Origin: Prevotella sp. UBA6429
GTDB taxonomy: Bacteria; Bacteroidota; Bacteroidia; Bacteroidales; Bacteroidaceae
Length of the DNA: 24,872 bases
NCBI GenBank assembly: GCA_002437285.1
Contig: DJOV01000079.1
Location: 1-24,872, forward strand
Reading direction: 5' to 3'
The position numbers and the translations under genes were made by a program. A model generated the notes under the pieces. That model ran no database searches and was not told where the DNA came from. It was given only the letters and a program-made list of their open reading frames with translations. Below, piece by piece: positions 1-9,113 of this stretch; position 1 is the first letter of the stretch, and each line of letters opens with the position of its first letter.

Positions 1-143
1 TTTTTTATATACATTGTCCGCTTTCTTCAAAAGCGGTCCGCCTCAACTATTGGGCCTGCAATGGCGTTTTTGGTAATGATGGAGAGAAAACAGACACCGA
101 AGACCTATACGAGATGGGAGAAAATCAGATTGACCCACAATTA

Positions 144-175
144 TTTGGAATAATGGTGGGCAAATCGTAATTTTG
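144..175 (+). promoter_or_regulatory. Bacteroidota-type promoter for the ElaA-like gene
   Basis: A TTTG element lies at 144-147 and a TAATTTTG (TAnnTTTG) element at 168-175, separated by 20 bp. This matches the -33/-7 consensus of the Bacteroidota primary sigma factor. Transcription would begin near 181-185. That leaves no leader for the ATG at 184 but a leader of about 40 nt for the ATG at 223, so the site helps choose the start codon. Confidence 0.6.
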
Positions 176-222
176 CATAAGAAATGTGGTCATCACAAAA
201 CAAAAGAACGACAAAAATCAAG

Positions 223-726
223 ATGAAGGCTTATCCCAAGACCTATACTGACACCTGCAACGAGTGTCCCTCCATTCCCTCAGGGTGCACACTTCACGTC
301 AAGACGTTCGATCAGTTTACTTGCGATGAATTGTACGAGTTGCTTCGCATCCGCTCGGAAGTGTTCATCGTGGAGCAGAACTGTGTGTATCAAGACCTTG
401 ACAACCATGACCAGACCGCCATCCACCTGTGGCTGACCCATGGAGACAAGGTGGTGGCCCTGTGCCGCGTGTGTCCCGCCGGCACCAAGATGCGCAGCGT
501 GAGCATAGGCCGCGTCATCACCACCGAGCGCGGCAAAGGCTACGGCCTGTCCATTGTGAAGTCAGCCATCGCCATCGCCCGCGAGCGACTGGAAGAGGTG
601 GGGCACATCGACATAGAAGCCCAGCTGACCAAGAAGGCCTTCTATGAGAAGCTCGGGTTTGTGGCCACGTCTGAGCCCTTCATGATGGAAGGACTGTACC
701 ACCTGGACATGAAGTTGACCTTCTGA
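223..726 (+). CDS. elaA: ElaA-like GNAT family N-acetyltransferase
   Basis: This is a cytoplasmic GNAT acetyltransferase that would transfer an acetyl group from acetyl-CoA to an amine; the physiological substrate of the ElaA family is not established. In the 167-residue product, residues 41-60 (LRIRSEVFIVEQNCVYQDLD) are the ElaA family hallmark. The acetyl-CoA binding segment is near residues 95-112 (IGRVITTERGKGYG), and the C-terminal FYEKLGF strand-turn is at about 140-146. The frame is also open to an earlier ATG at 184 (180 residues). I prefer 223 because the upstream promoter predicts transcription starting at about 181-185, and because the extra residues are not family-like. Even so, about 22 residues precede the family core. 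The stop is 30 bp before the next gene, which suggests co-transcription with the membrane-bound regulator. The family call is confident; the start is moderately so. Confidence 0.9.
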   Translation: MKAYPKTYTDTCNECPSIPSGCTLHVKTFDQFTCDELYELLRIRSEVFIVEQNCVYQDLDNHDQTAIHLWLTHGDKVVALCRVCPAGTKMRSVSIGRVITTERGKGYGLSIVKSAIAIARERLEEVGHIDIEAQLTKKAFYEKLGFVATSEPFMMEGLYHLDMKLTF

Positions 727-756
727 ACATTCACTCACGCCCACATCATCCCGCTT

Positions 757-2250
757 ATGCAGAACCGTCTGATTCAGGCCCTATTGTTCCTCACATCCCT
801 ATTGGCCGCCATCCCCACGCCCGCCAAGGTCGAAGGCGTCCACACCGCGCGCCAAATCATGCTTCGCGGCAAGCAGCACCTGCACAAGGGTGACTACAAC
901 TCCGCCCTGTCATGCTTTCTGAAATACATTCAACAGGAAGAGAGCCTTGCGCGCAAAGACACATCCGACCTGCTCGACACCTACTATAATATAGGTGGCA
1001 TCTATTCCGTCTACCAAGATTTCGCTCAAGCCCTCGACATCTACGAGAGTGGCTTCCAGCTGAGCAAGGCGGCCAACAATGCGGAAATGCAGTTTAAGTT
1101 TCTCAACAACATGGTCGGTGCCAGCTGTAATATCGGGAAAGCGGACTACGCCTCGCGTCTCAACAAGACGATGAGAGACCTCCGCGGCATCCATCCCGGC
1201 ATGCAGCAGTTCTACTACTGCTTCAACAACGGCTTCATCGCAGGCAGCCGCAACAAGCAAGACGAAAAGATCATGTGGATGAACAAGGCCATCGCCACCG
1301 CCACCAGCCATCACCTCCCCCAAAAGATGAAGGTGTATCCCTATTCGGAGATATACCAAAGTTACGAGAAGCAGGGCAAGCTGAAACAAGCCCTCGAGGC
1401 CCTGCTGAAGTATGACACGCTCGCCCATGAAATCAACCGGCAGTCGTCGGGAGCCCACGACAGCAACGCATTCGCCTACCTCTTTGCCGACTGCTACAAG
1501 GGCCTCATGCGCATCTACACGAAGATGGGCGACAAGGAGAAGGCCCTCTACTACCAAAACGAGTTTTTCCGCTACAACGACTCACTGCTCAACATCAACG
1601 AATACTCGAAGATCAAGAACCAGCACCTCAACTACGAGAATCGCCAGACCCAGCTCATCATCAGCAGCCAGCAGAAGACCATCCTCTACCAGAAGATTTG
1701 CCTGGCGATGCTCGCCGTGCTCGTCGTCACCGCCTTGGCCGCCATCATCATCATCCGGCGACAGCGCAAGGTGCTATACGACACCAACATCGCCCTGTTT
1801 GACCGCAACAACGAGTTGGTCGAAGCCAAGGCCGACACCCCACCGACCTCATCGGAGCACTCCGAAAAGTCGCCTTCGCTTCCCGGCAAGCCCTCCGCCG
1901 TCAACGAGCAACTGCTGCAGCGCATCGTCGAGGCGCTCAATGACGAGCGCAACTTCTGCAATCCCGATTTCAACCTGACAGTCCTGGCACAAATCATCGG
2001 GTCGAACACCAACTACGTGTCGCAAGCCATCAACACCTCGTTCAACAAAAACTTCCGCACCCTCCTCAACGAGCACCGCATCAAGGAAGCCATGCGCCGA
2101 ATGAAGGACAACACCGAATACAGTAACTACAGCATACAAGGCATATCGGAAAGTGTAGGATTCAAGTCAGCCTCCAACTTCATATCCGCCTTCAAGAAGA
2201 TGACTGGAATGACACCCTCACTCTATCAGAAATTATCAAAAAACGAGTAG
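757..2250 (+). CDS. Membrane-spanning TPR / AraC-type transcriptional regulator
   Basis: The 497-residue product looks like a one-component transmembrane regulator. Residues 1-23 form a hydrophobic signal segment. Residues of about 30-290 are helical and TPR-like (for example GDYNSALSCFLKYI at 45-58 and GDKEKALYYQNEF at 258-270). A single membrane helix spans about 314-334 and is followed by the basic stop-transfer run RRQRK. A Ser/Pro-rich linker at about 358-382 leads to a C-terminal AraC/XylS helix-turn-helix domain at about 388-492, ending in the typical ISESVGFKSASNFISAFKKMTGMTPSLY. The predicted topology puts the TPR part in the periplasm and the DNA-binding domain in the cytoplasm, like a hybrid two-component regulator without the kinase. 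Many Bacteroidota have such TPR-AraC proteins; the signal sensed and the targets are unknown. It is probably co-transcribed with the ElaA-like gene and ends at a strong terminator. The downstream protease operon is a plausible but unproven target. Confidence 0.88.
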   Translation: MQNRLIQALLFLTSLLAAIPTPAKVEGVHTARQIMLRGKQHLHKGDYNSALSCFLKYIQQEESLARKDTSDLLDTYYNIGGIYSVYQDFAQALDIYESGFQLSKAANNAEMQFKFLNNMVGASCNIGKADYASRLNKTMRDLRGIHPGMQQFYYCFNNGFIAGSRNKQDEKIMWMNKAIATATSHHLPQKMKVYPYSEIYQSYEKQGKLKQALEALLKYDTLAHEINRQSSGAHDSNAFAYLFADCYKGLMRIYTKMGDKEKALYYQNEFFRYNDSLLNINEYSKIKNQHLNYENRQTQLIISSQQKTILYQKICLAMLAVLVVTALAAIIIIRRQRKVLYDTNIALFDRNNELVEAKADTPPTSSEHSEKSPSLPGKPSAVNEQLLQRIVEALNDERNFCNPDFNLTVLAQIIGSNTNYVSQAINTSFNKNFRTLLNEHRIKEAMRRMKDNTEYSNYSIQGISESVGFKSASNFISAFKKMTGMTPSLYQKLSKNE

Positions 2251-2276
2251 ATTTCTTTTCAATTTATGAATTAGAA

Positions 2277-2317
2277 AGGCTAAAAGCTGACGTTTATTCA
2301 GCTTTTAGCCTTTTTTT
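2277..2317 (+). terminator. Rho-independent terminator after the TPR/AraC regulator
   Basis: A perfect 14-bp stem has arms at 2277-2290 and 2298-2311 and a 7-nt loop. It is followed by a T run at 2311-2317. The hairpin closes the elaA-regulator unit and lies directly against the -7 box of the next operon. Confidence 0.92.
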
Positions 2318-2318
2318 G

Positions 2319-2326
2319 TACCTTTG
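2319..2326 (+). promoter_or_regulatory. -7 element for the C10 protease operon
   Basis: TACCTTTG matches TAnnTTTG and lies 28 bp before the protease ATG, which leaves a short leader. No clean TTG is present at the expected -33 position. That position falls in the loop and 3' arm of the preceding terminator, so the promoter may be weak or may need an activator. Confidence 0.5.
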
Positions 2327-2354
2327 CAACCAACAAACACAACTATAAACGCTT

Positions 2355-4718
2355 ATGAGAAAGCTTACACTTCTAACACTGTTATTCTTGGTTGGCCTGT
2401 GCTCCCATGCCAAGGACATCACCCCCTCGCAAGCCACAAGCATTGCCCAGCGATTTCTCGGGCAACAGGCCGGCAGTGGCGCCAAGAGGGCTGCCGCCAA
2501 GTTGCAACTGGCCTACACGGGCCGCAACACCACCGGCCAGAACTGCCTCTACGTGTTCAACGCCCCAAGCGCCCAGGGCTACGTGATTGTGGCCGCCGAC
2601 GACCAAGCCGACGAAATACTCGGCTATAGCGACAGCGGCACCTTCTCCATGACCGACATGCCTGACAACCTGCGGTCATGGATAGGCACCTACATCGACC
2701 AGATCAGTTATCTCAAGCGCACCCATCTCACAAAAAGCAAGGCACCAGCCTCCGCGCCCTACGAAAAAGAGGTGAAGCCCCTGCTGGGCAACATCCAGTG
2801 GAACCAGGACTCACCCTACAACGACCAATGCCCCGCCTACGACATCAGTTCGCGTTGTGCCACAGGCTGTGTGGCCACAGCCATGGCCCAGGTCATGTAC
2901 TACAACCGCTGGCCCGAGCAAGGCGTCGGCACCCACACCTACGCCCCCTCCATCCTGAACGGCAAGACGCTGACCGCTGACTTCGCCAACACCCATTACG
3001 CCTGGGACGCCATGCTGCCCCAATATGACGCCAACAGCAGCGACGAGTCGCGCGAAGCCGTGGCCCAGCTGATGCTCCACTGCGGCGTCTCTGTCGACAT
3101 GCAATACTCCAGTTCGAGCGGCGCGGCCAGCCTTCCCATACCCCAAGCCCTCGTCAACTACTTCGGCTACGACCGCGGCATCGCCTTCCGCACCCGCCAA
3201 AACTATTCGTCCACCGAGTGGCAGAGCATCATCATCGACGAGCTCGACCACCAGCGTCCGCTCATCGCCATGGGCCGCTCGTCAGCCGGCGGCCACTGCT
3301 TCGTGTTCGACGGCTACGACCGCAACGGCCTCATCCACGTCAACTGGGGCTGGGGTGGCATGAGCAACGGCTACTTCCGCACGTCAGCCCTCACCCCCGC
3401 CACCCAAGGCATCGGCGGAGCCGACGGCGGCTTCAACTACAACCAGTACATCGTGACGGGCATCCAGCGCCCTGTCGAGGGCACCCATTCAGACATTGAG
3501 CTCGTCTCGAGCGAAGGTCTTGTGCCCAGCAAGTCCCATGTGGACAAGGACACGCCACTCAACGTCACACTCCACGGCACCCTCTACAACGCCGGTTGGC
3601 AAGACGCGCCCCTCTACTTCGGCCTGGTCGCCGTCGACGCTGCCGGGCAGCAGACGGTCATCCAAAGCCTCAACGCTCCCGACACCGTGCAGATGGGCTA
3701 CATGTACAACGGCCTCACCTTCGACAACGTGTCGCTCAGCTCACTTGCCGACGGCTCCTACCGCCTCTATCCCGCCGCCCGCTCCACCGAGGAGGGCTCG
3801 CCCTGGCACCCCATCCGCGACGAGTATGTGGGCTATCCCAACTACCTCAACGTGACCATGGCCAATGGTGCCGCCACCCTCACCTACCCCGACTACTTCT
3901 GCCTCAACGCCGACAGCGTGTCAATAGAGCCAGAAGTGTTTGCCAAGAAGCTCACGCAAGTGAAGGCCCACATCGCCAACACCGGCGACGTCAACTATCT
4001 CGGCGAGGTGCAACCCCTGTTGCTTGACGCCAAGACAGGGCGCAAGGTGGCCGAGGGAACCAAGCAGAAGATAGACCTGGCACCGGGTGCCGACATCGAC
4101 ATCGACTTTGTCGGCGCGTTCAACGTGGAGCCCGGCGACTACCTGCTCACCCTCATCGACGACGACGAGCGCCACATCTGCAACAGCCGGAAGGTCAGCA
4201 TCCAGGCCGCACCCGACGAGGCTGTCGTCACCCCGGCCGAGCAACTGGCCTTCAAGGGCACCGTCAACAAGGAGAACCTCGACATCACGGCTCACATCAA
4301 GTGCACCTCCGGCTTCTACTCGGGCTATGCCTATCTCTTCATTCTCAACGAGAGCGGAGCCGTGCAGAAAGGTTGTCTCGACCCACAGTATTTCAGCGTG
4401 AAGGAAGGCGACATCGCCGACGTGCGCTTCACCGGTCCCTTTGAGAACGGTGTGGACGGCACCGTCTACACAGCCACCATCCTGCTCTACGACGGCACCA
4501 ACTACGCCATCCTCGCACCGCGCGAGATGTCAACCTGCCAGTTCACCCTCGGCACAGAGACAGGAGTAGACGCCATCGTCCCCGGCAGCAACACCCTCAG
4601 CGAAGCCGCCATCTACAACATCAATGGCACACGCATACAGGCCACCGACCTCCACGCCCTGCCTCACGGCACTTACATCGTGAAGGCAAACGGCAAGACC
4701 TTCAAATTTTCAAAGTAA
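2355..4718 (+). CDS. Secreted C10 family cysteine protease (streptopain/interpain-like) with T9SS-like tail
   Basis: This is a secreted papain-like cysteine endopeptidase of MEROPS family C10, made as a zymogen. Residues 1-19 are a signal peptide. Residues of about 20-130 resemble the Spi/C10 inhibitory propeptide (ITPSQATSIAQRFL, and YVIVAADD at 76-83). The catalytic domain covers about 140-370. It has the oxyanion-hole region IQWNQDSPYN at 147-156, the nucleophile Cys172 in ATGCVATAMAQVMYYNRWP, His314 in GGHCFVFDGY, and the conserved VNWGWGG at 329-335. Residues of about 375-735 are beta-rich and look like two Ig-like domains. The last 45 residues (YNINGTRI..., LPHGTYIVKANGKTFKFSK) resemble a type A T9SS sorting domain, suggesting surface attachment or release. 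At 787 residues it is about twice the length of SpeB because of the C-terminal domains. A 30-bp gap to the next gene indicates an operon. All catalytic residues are intact. Confidence 0.93.
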   Translation: MRKLTLLTLLFLVGLCSHAKDITPSQATSIAQRFLGQQAGSGAKRAAAKLQLAYTGRNTTGQNCLYVFNAPSAQGYVIVAADDQADEILGYSDSGTFSMTDMPDNLRSWIGTYIDQISYLKRTHLTKSKAPASAPYEKEVKPLLGNIQWNQDSPYNDQCPAYDISSRCATGCVATAMAQVMYYNRWPEQGVGTHTYAPSILNGKTLTADFANTHYAWDAMLPQYDANSSDESREAVAQLMLHCGVSVDMQYSSSSGAASLPIPQALVNYFGYDRGIAFRTRQNYSSTEWQSIIIDELDHQRPLIAMGRSSAGGHCFVFDGYDRNGLIHVNWGWGGMSNGYFRTSALTPATQGIGGADGGFNYNQYIVTGIQRPVEGTHSDIELVSSEGLVPSKSHVDKDTPLNVTLHGTLYNAGWQDAPLYFGLVAVDAAGQQTVIQSLNAPDTVQMGYMYNGLTFDNVSLSSLADGSYRLYPAARSTEEGSPWHPIRDEYVGYPNYLNVTMANGAATLTYPDYFCLNADSVSIEPEVFAKKLTQVKAHIANTGDVNYLGEVQPLLLDAKTGRKVAEGTKQKIDLAPGADIDIDFVGAFNVEPGDYLLTLIDDDERHICNSRKVSIQAAPDEAVVTPAEQLAFKGTVNKENLDITAHIKCTSGFYSGYAYLFILNESGAVQKGCLDPQYFSVKEGDIADVRFTGPFENGVDGTVYTATILLYDGTNYAILAPREMSTCQFTLGTETGVDAIVPGSNTLSEAAIYNINGTRIQATDLHALPHGTYIVKANGKTFKFSK

Positions 4719-4748
4719 ACACTCACGAAACCATACATTCTTGCACAT

Positions 4749-7700
4749 ATGAAGAAGAACACCATAACGTCTTTGGCTGCCCTTGCGGCCATGGCCCTGT
4801 GCGCCGCTCCTGTGGCGGCCCAGACCAAGGCACCGCTCGGCTCCCCCATGCCACACCGGGGCCTGAAGGCTCTCAAGCTGGCCGACAACCACAAGCAGGA
4901 CAATGTACAGACGGTCCGCCAACTCAAGTCGCGCGCGCCACAAGCCACGCTCGCCCCGTCGCTGTTCTACGGCCGCACCTTCTACGGCTCACTCATCAAC
5001 AGCACCGACTGGGCCTCCGCCTCGATCACCCAGGTGCCCTACGGCATCTACTCGTTTGAGATCGGCGACAACATCGCCCCCCAAGCCGTCATGACCGACC
5101 TCAGCTACAACTTCCTCTCGGGCGCCTACACCGGCGACAAGTTCATCGGCATCTATGCCATGGAGGTCATGGGCGGCCTCAACGGCGCCCGCTACATCAC
5201 CATCGACCCTGCCACCAAGACAGAACTGAAAAACATCGTCTACGACACCAGCAAAGGCGGCTACTCGCTCCTGCCGTCTACGATGGCCTACAACAACATC
5301 GACAACACCATCTACTCGCTGCAGTACAACGATGACCTGTCGGGACTCAACTGGAGCCGTTACAATACCGACTACGACTGGATGGACAAGATCGCGGCCT
5401 TCCGCGGCAAATACAATGTGCTCACACTGGGCAACACCCCCGACGGCGAGATGTACTTCATCAACGTCTATGGTGACCTTTACCGCATCAACCGCGCCAA
5501 CGGCCGCCCCTCGCTCATCGCCTGGACGGGCATCACGCCACAAGCCTACTCACAGTCGATGACCTACGACAACCGCACCGGACTCTTCCTGTGGGCCGCC
5601 ATCAGCGATGAGGGCAACTGCCTCTACAGCGTCGACCCAGAGACCGCCCAGACGGAGCTCGTCGCCAAGTTTGGCAAGCAAGAGCAGTTCACCTCCATCT
5701 ACTCGCTGGAGGAGAGCGCCAAGGACGACGCGCCCGCCAAGGTAGGCGACCTCAAGCTCAACTTCGCACAGGCCGGAAGCCTTGACGGCACCATCACCTT
5801 CACTGTCCCGACGAAGACCTATGCGGGCGCAACGCTCGGCACGTCGACACTCAACGTGTGGCTTGACGGCCAGAACCTGAAGGGCGTCGAGGCACAACCG
5901 GGCGAGCAGGTATCCATCCCCGTCTCGCTGGCCGAAGGCAACCACTATGTGGCCGTCAACTCGAAGAACGCCACCGGCTGGTCGCCCCTCGCCTCACTGA
6001 AACTGTTTGCCGGCTTCGACACGCCCGAGGCACCGGCAGCCGTGTCGTTCGCCAACGCTGACGGCACCAGCACCGTCACATGGTCGGCGCCCGCCGCGGG
6101 CGTCAACAAGGGATACATCGACCCGTCGGCCCTGACCTACACCGTGGTGCGCATGCCCGACAGCGTGACCGTGGCCGACCAGCACGCCGGCACCACCTTC
6201 ACCGAGCCGACGCCTGCCGCCCTCCACAGCTACTCTTATCGCGTCTACGCCACCAACCACGGCAAGCGGAGCACCTATGGCGTGTCGAACAAGGTGACAT
6301 GCGGCGATGCCTTCACCACACCCTACCGCCAGGCCTTTGACAGCCAGCAGACGTTTGACGACTACTTCACCGTCATCGACAACGACAGCGACGGGACCAT
6401 ATGGAAGTACCAGGAGTATGGCAGCATCGTGCGCTTCGACCTCGCTTGGGACAGCAAGAAGCAGGCCGACGACTGGCTCATCACGCCCGCCATCTCGCTC
6501 CAGGGCGGCAAGAACTACCGCGCCACCGTCAACCTGAAGACCTTCTCGAAGGGCTATCCCGAGTATTTCGACTTGCTGCTGGGTACCGACCCGAAGGACA
6601 TCACGACCTTCCATGTGTTTAACGCGGCCGACAGCGTGGAGATCTATGAGACCTATTCCGACTACTCGGCCACGTTCAACGCTCCGGCCACGGGCAAATA
6701 CTATGTGGCCCTGCGCTACCGCGGCGACAAGAGCAAGAACAGCAGCATGCTGCTCCTGAAGAGCTTCGCCGTAGACGAGGTGGGCAACACGCAGGCACCC
6801 GCCGCCGCTTCCGGTCTCAAGGTTATTCCGGGTGAGGACGACAAGATGGAGGCCACCGTCAGCTTCACCACACCCCAGAGCGACCTCAACGGTGATCCGC
6901 TCAGCGAAATCGCCAAGGTCAACGTCTACCGCAACGACGAGGCGGAGCCCGTCCACGTCTTTGAGGCTCCCGCCACCAATGCCCTTCTCTCATGGACCGA
7001 CACCAAGGTGAAGCGTGTGGGCATGAACACCTACCGTGTCAAGGCTGCCAACGCCTATGGCGAGGGTGCAGCCGCCGTCGACTCGGCCTTCGTGGGTTGC
7101 TACGAGACACCCTACCTGGAGACCTTCACCACACGGGCATCGGCAGAGCACTACACCGTGCAGATGCAGGGGGTGGACGAGGCCAACAAGGACTACTACC
7201 GCTGGAAATATGATGAGAACAACCAGCGCATGAACATCTACGCCTTCAACGGACAGGCCGACAACACGCTTGTCTCATGGCTCATCACGCCGCTGGTCAA
7301 GCTCAACGCCAACTCAGTGTACGCCCTGGCTTACAAAAAGAACTTCTCAAGGTACATCAACTACAACACGGGCACCTACACCGTGGAGGGCAACGTCTTC
7401 ATGGGACAGGCCACCGACTCGGCCAGCCTCACCACCCCCATCGGTGAGCTGAAGCCCAATGCCAACTATGGCATGGAAGACGGTTCCAACCGTGTGGTGA
7501 CCAAGGAGGCAGGCAAGTATTGCTTCGGCTTCAACATTGTGTCAACCGCACAATATGACAACATCATGGCCGACATCGACGACGTGAGCCTGACCTACGT
7601 AAAGTCGGCCTTCGCTCCGCTCGAGATCGCCAACCTCAAGGCCGTGGCCGACTCGACGGGCGCACTGGCCGCCACTCTCTCGTTCGATGCGCCTGCCACC

Positions 7701-8918
7701 GACTACCAGGGCACGCGACTCAGCGACAACCTCACGGTCAACGTATATCGCGGCAACTCGTCCATCCCTGTCTACACCCAGACAGACGTCATCCCGGGCT
7801 CACCCATCTCATGGACCGACACCGAGGCACAGCACGGACAAAACCAATACTCCGTCATCGCCGAGAACCAATATGGCCGCAGCGAGGTGGCCACCGGCAA
7901 CCTCTTCGTAGGTCTCGACCGTCCGAGCAAGGTGGAACAACTGGCCATCCACGGCAGCGCCGACAACCAGCAGGCCGTCATCACCTGGCAAGCTCCCGAG
8001 AGTGGACACAATGGCGGTGTGGTGGTGAAGGACAACCTCACCTACCGTGTTCTCCAGTATAATGCCGACGAACGCACGCTCACCGTGGTGGCCGACGACG
8101 TGAAAGGACTCACCTACACCGTGGACCGCAGCGACCTCAACAAGCAGGAGGTGCTCTATTACGGTGTGGTGGCCAAGAACACAGAGGGTATCGGCGATAC
8201 CGTGGTCACCAACTGCACCATCGGCAAGCTCTACACGCTTCCCTTCCACGAGTCGTTTGCCGAGCGACAGCTCTCCACGACACCCTGGATCATCAGCTCC
8301 GAGAATACCAGCGCACTCAACTGGGGCACAACCTGTCCGACCGGCGAGCAAGGCTCCTACAACCTTGCCACGCCGCAGGATGGCGATGACGGTTGCGCCT
8401 ACTTCTACAACGGCAGCTACTACAAGACCTATGCCGGCGCCGGCTTCATCTCGCCCAAGGTGGCCATGGACGGCAAGCACAACTACCTGTCGTTCTGGAT
8501 CTACAACTACGCGCCACAATATGACAAGCACCCGTATGTGGTGGTCTACGTGCGTGCCGACGACGGCCAGTACACCCAAGTGGCAAGTTATGACATCGCC
8601 ACCGCTGATAGTACTGAGGGCTGGAAGCAGTACCGCGTGGACCTCAGCGACTTCAAGGACAACCACTTCGCCAGCTTCGCCTTCTACGCCTACACCGCAG
8701 GCCATCTGGAGGCCATCTATCTCGACAACATCCTTGTGGGCGACGAGGAGGCTACGGCCATCCGCAACATCACGGCCGACGGCACCGACAAGGCGGTAAA
8801 GCGCATCGAATGGTTTGACCTCAACGGCCGCAGCGTCAACGCTCCCGCAAAGGGCGTCTACCTGATGAAGAGCACCTACTCTGACGGTTCGCAGAAGACC
8901 GTGAAAGTGGTGAAGTAA
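4749..8918 (+). CDS. Large secreted modular protein with Fn3-like and cleaved-adhesin/choice-of-anchor-J modules and a T9SS-like tail
   Basis: A 1389-residue protein with no enzymatic motif that I recognise. Residues 1-24 are a signal peptide. Residues of about 66-320 are beta-rich and may form a propeller-like domain (repeated MAYNNIDNTIYSL, MTYDNRTGLFLWA units). A repeating architecture follows. Fn3-like domains lie at about 328-420, 425-515, 685-785, 955-1055 and 1060-1155. Three jelly-roll domains of the choice-of-anchor-J/cleaved-adhesin type lie at about 520-680, 788-950 and 1160-1335 (DDWLITPAISL at 574-584, VSWLITPLVKL at 842-852, AGFISPKVAM at 1231-1240). The final 45 residues (IEWFDLNGRSV..., KGVYLMKS..., KTVKVVK) look like a T9SS sorting signal. 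It is the second gene of an operon with the C10 protease, so I infer a surface adhesin or substrate-binding partner of that protease. The domain borders are estimates. Confidence 0.82.
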   Translation: MKKNTITSLAALAAMALCAAPVAAQTKAPLGSPMPHRGLKALKLADNHKQDNVQTVRQLKSRAPQATLAPSLFYGRTFYGSLINSTDWASASITQVPYGIYSFEIGDNIAPQAVMTDLSYNFLSGAYTGDKFIGIYAMEVMGGLNGARYITIDPATKTELKNIVYDTSKGGYSLLPSTMAYNNIDNTIYSLQYNDDLSGLNWSRYNTDYDWMDKIAAFRGKYNVLTLGNTPDGEMYFINVYGDLYRINRANGRPSLIAWTGITPQAYSQSMTYDNRTGLFLWAAISDEGNCLYSVDPETAQTELVAKFGKQEQFTSIYSLEESAKDDAPAKVGDLKLNFAQAGSLDGTITFTVPTKTYAGATLGTSTLNVWLDGQNLKGVEAQPGEQVSIPVSLAEGNHYVAVNSKNATGWSPLASLKLFAGFDTPEAPAAVSFANADGTSTVTWSAPAAGVNKGYIDPSALTYTVVRMPDSVTVADQHAGTTFTEPTPAALHSYSYRVYATNHGKRSTYGVSNKVTCGDAFTTPYRQAFDSQQTFDDYFTVIDNDSDGTIWKYQEYGSIVRFDLAWDSKKQADDWLITPAISLQGGKNYRATVNLKTFSKGYPEYFDLLLGTDPKDITTFHVFNAADSVEIYETYSDYSATFNAPATGKYYVALRYRGDKSKNSSMLLLKSFAVDEVGNTQAPAAASGLKVIPGEDDKMEATVSFTTPQSDLNGDPLSEIAKVNVYRNDEAEPVHVFEAPATNALLSWTDTKVKRVGMNTYRVKAANAYGEGAAAVDSAFVGCYETPYLETFTTRASAEHYTVQMQGVDEANKDYYRWKYDENNQRMNIYAFNGQADNTLVSWLITPLVKLNANSVYALAYKKNFSRYINYNTGTYTVEGNVFMGQATDSASLTTPIGELKPNANYGMEDGSNRVVTKEAGKYCFGFNIVSTAQYDNIMADIDDVSLTYVKSAFAPLEIANLKAVADSTGALAATLSFDAPATDYQGTRLSDNLTVNVYRGNSSIPVYTQTDVIPGSPISWTDTEAQHGQNQYSVIAENQYGRSEVATGNLFVGLDRPSKVEQLAIHGSADNQQAVITWQAPESGHNGGVVVKDNLTYRVLQYNADERTLTVVADDVKGLTYTVDRSDLNKQEVLYYGVVAKNTEGIGDTVVTNCTIGKLYTLPFHESFAERQLSTTPWIISSENTSALNWGTTCPTGEQGSYNLATPQDGDDGCAYFYNGSYYKTYAGAGFISPKVAMDGKHNYLSFWIYNYAPQYDKHPYVVVYVRADDGQYTQVASYDIATADSTEGWKQYRVDLSDFKDNHFASFAFYAYTAGHLEAIYLDNILVGDEEATAIRNITADGTDKAVKRIEWFDLNGRSVNAPAKGVYLMKSTYSDGSQKTVKVVK

Positions 8919-8941
8919 GCATACACCCTGTAATTCCCCCC

Positions 8942-8981
8942 AACAGGAGGAAAGCCGCAATGGCTTTTCTCCTGTTTTTTT
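8942..8981 (+). terminator. Rho-independent terminator after the protease/adhesin operon
   Basis: A 15-position stem with one mismatch pairs 8942-8956 with 8962-8976 around a 5-nt loop and runs into a T tract at 8975-8981. It begins 23 bp after the stop codon of the modular secreted protein. Confidence 0.92.
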
Positions 8982-9045
8982 GTGGGGGGGCAGTCAGCAT
9001 TGGAGCATTGGAGAACACAAAAATCATTAAAAATTGGCACAGTTC

Positions 9046-9076
9046 TTGTTTTTGACAAAGTAATGCGATAATTTTG
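9046..9076 (+). promoter_or_regulatory. Bacteroidota-type promoter for the Bax inhibitor-1 family gene
   Basis: A TTG at 9046-9048 and TAATTTTG at 9069-9076 are separated by 20 bp, which matches the -33/-7 consensus. The ATG at 9114 is 37 bp after the -7 box. Confidence 0.7.
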
Positions 9077-9113
9077 CATACCGACATCATTTATAACACT
9101 AATCAATAACATT

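Noticed and set aside
18..36. Hairpin CCGCTTT...AAAGCGG near the left edge.
   Set aside because: Only 7 bp, with no T run after it on either strand, so a terminator is not supported.
3..170. An open frame running in from the left edge and ending in DPQLFGIMVGKS, possibly the 3' end of an upstream gene.
   Set aside because: A second frame is also open from 1 to about 153, neither has convincing family motifs, and the stop overlaps the -7 box at 168-175. Fifty-odd open codons in one of six frames is not strong evidence.
100..248. An 11-bp direct repeat AAGACCTATAC at 100-110 and 238-248.
   Set aside because: Short, only two copies, one of them inside the ElaA-like gene; probably chance.
5994..8960. 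Long minus-strand open frames (320 and 383 codons) opposite the large modular secreted protein.
   Set aside because: Shadow frames with low-complexity Val/Gly/Ala/Asp composition; the plus strand encodes a coherent secreted protein with repeated domains.
8997..9012. Two tandem copies of GCATTGGA upstream of the Bax inhibitor-1 family promoter.
   Set aside because: Only two 8-bp copies with no further symmetry; not distinguishable from chance.
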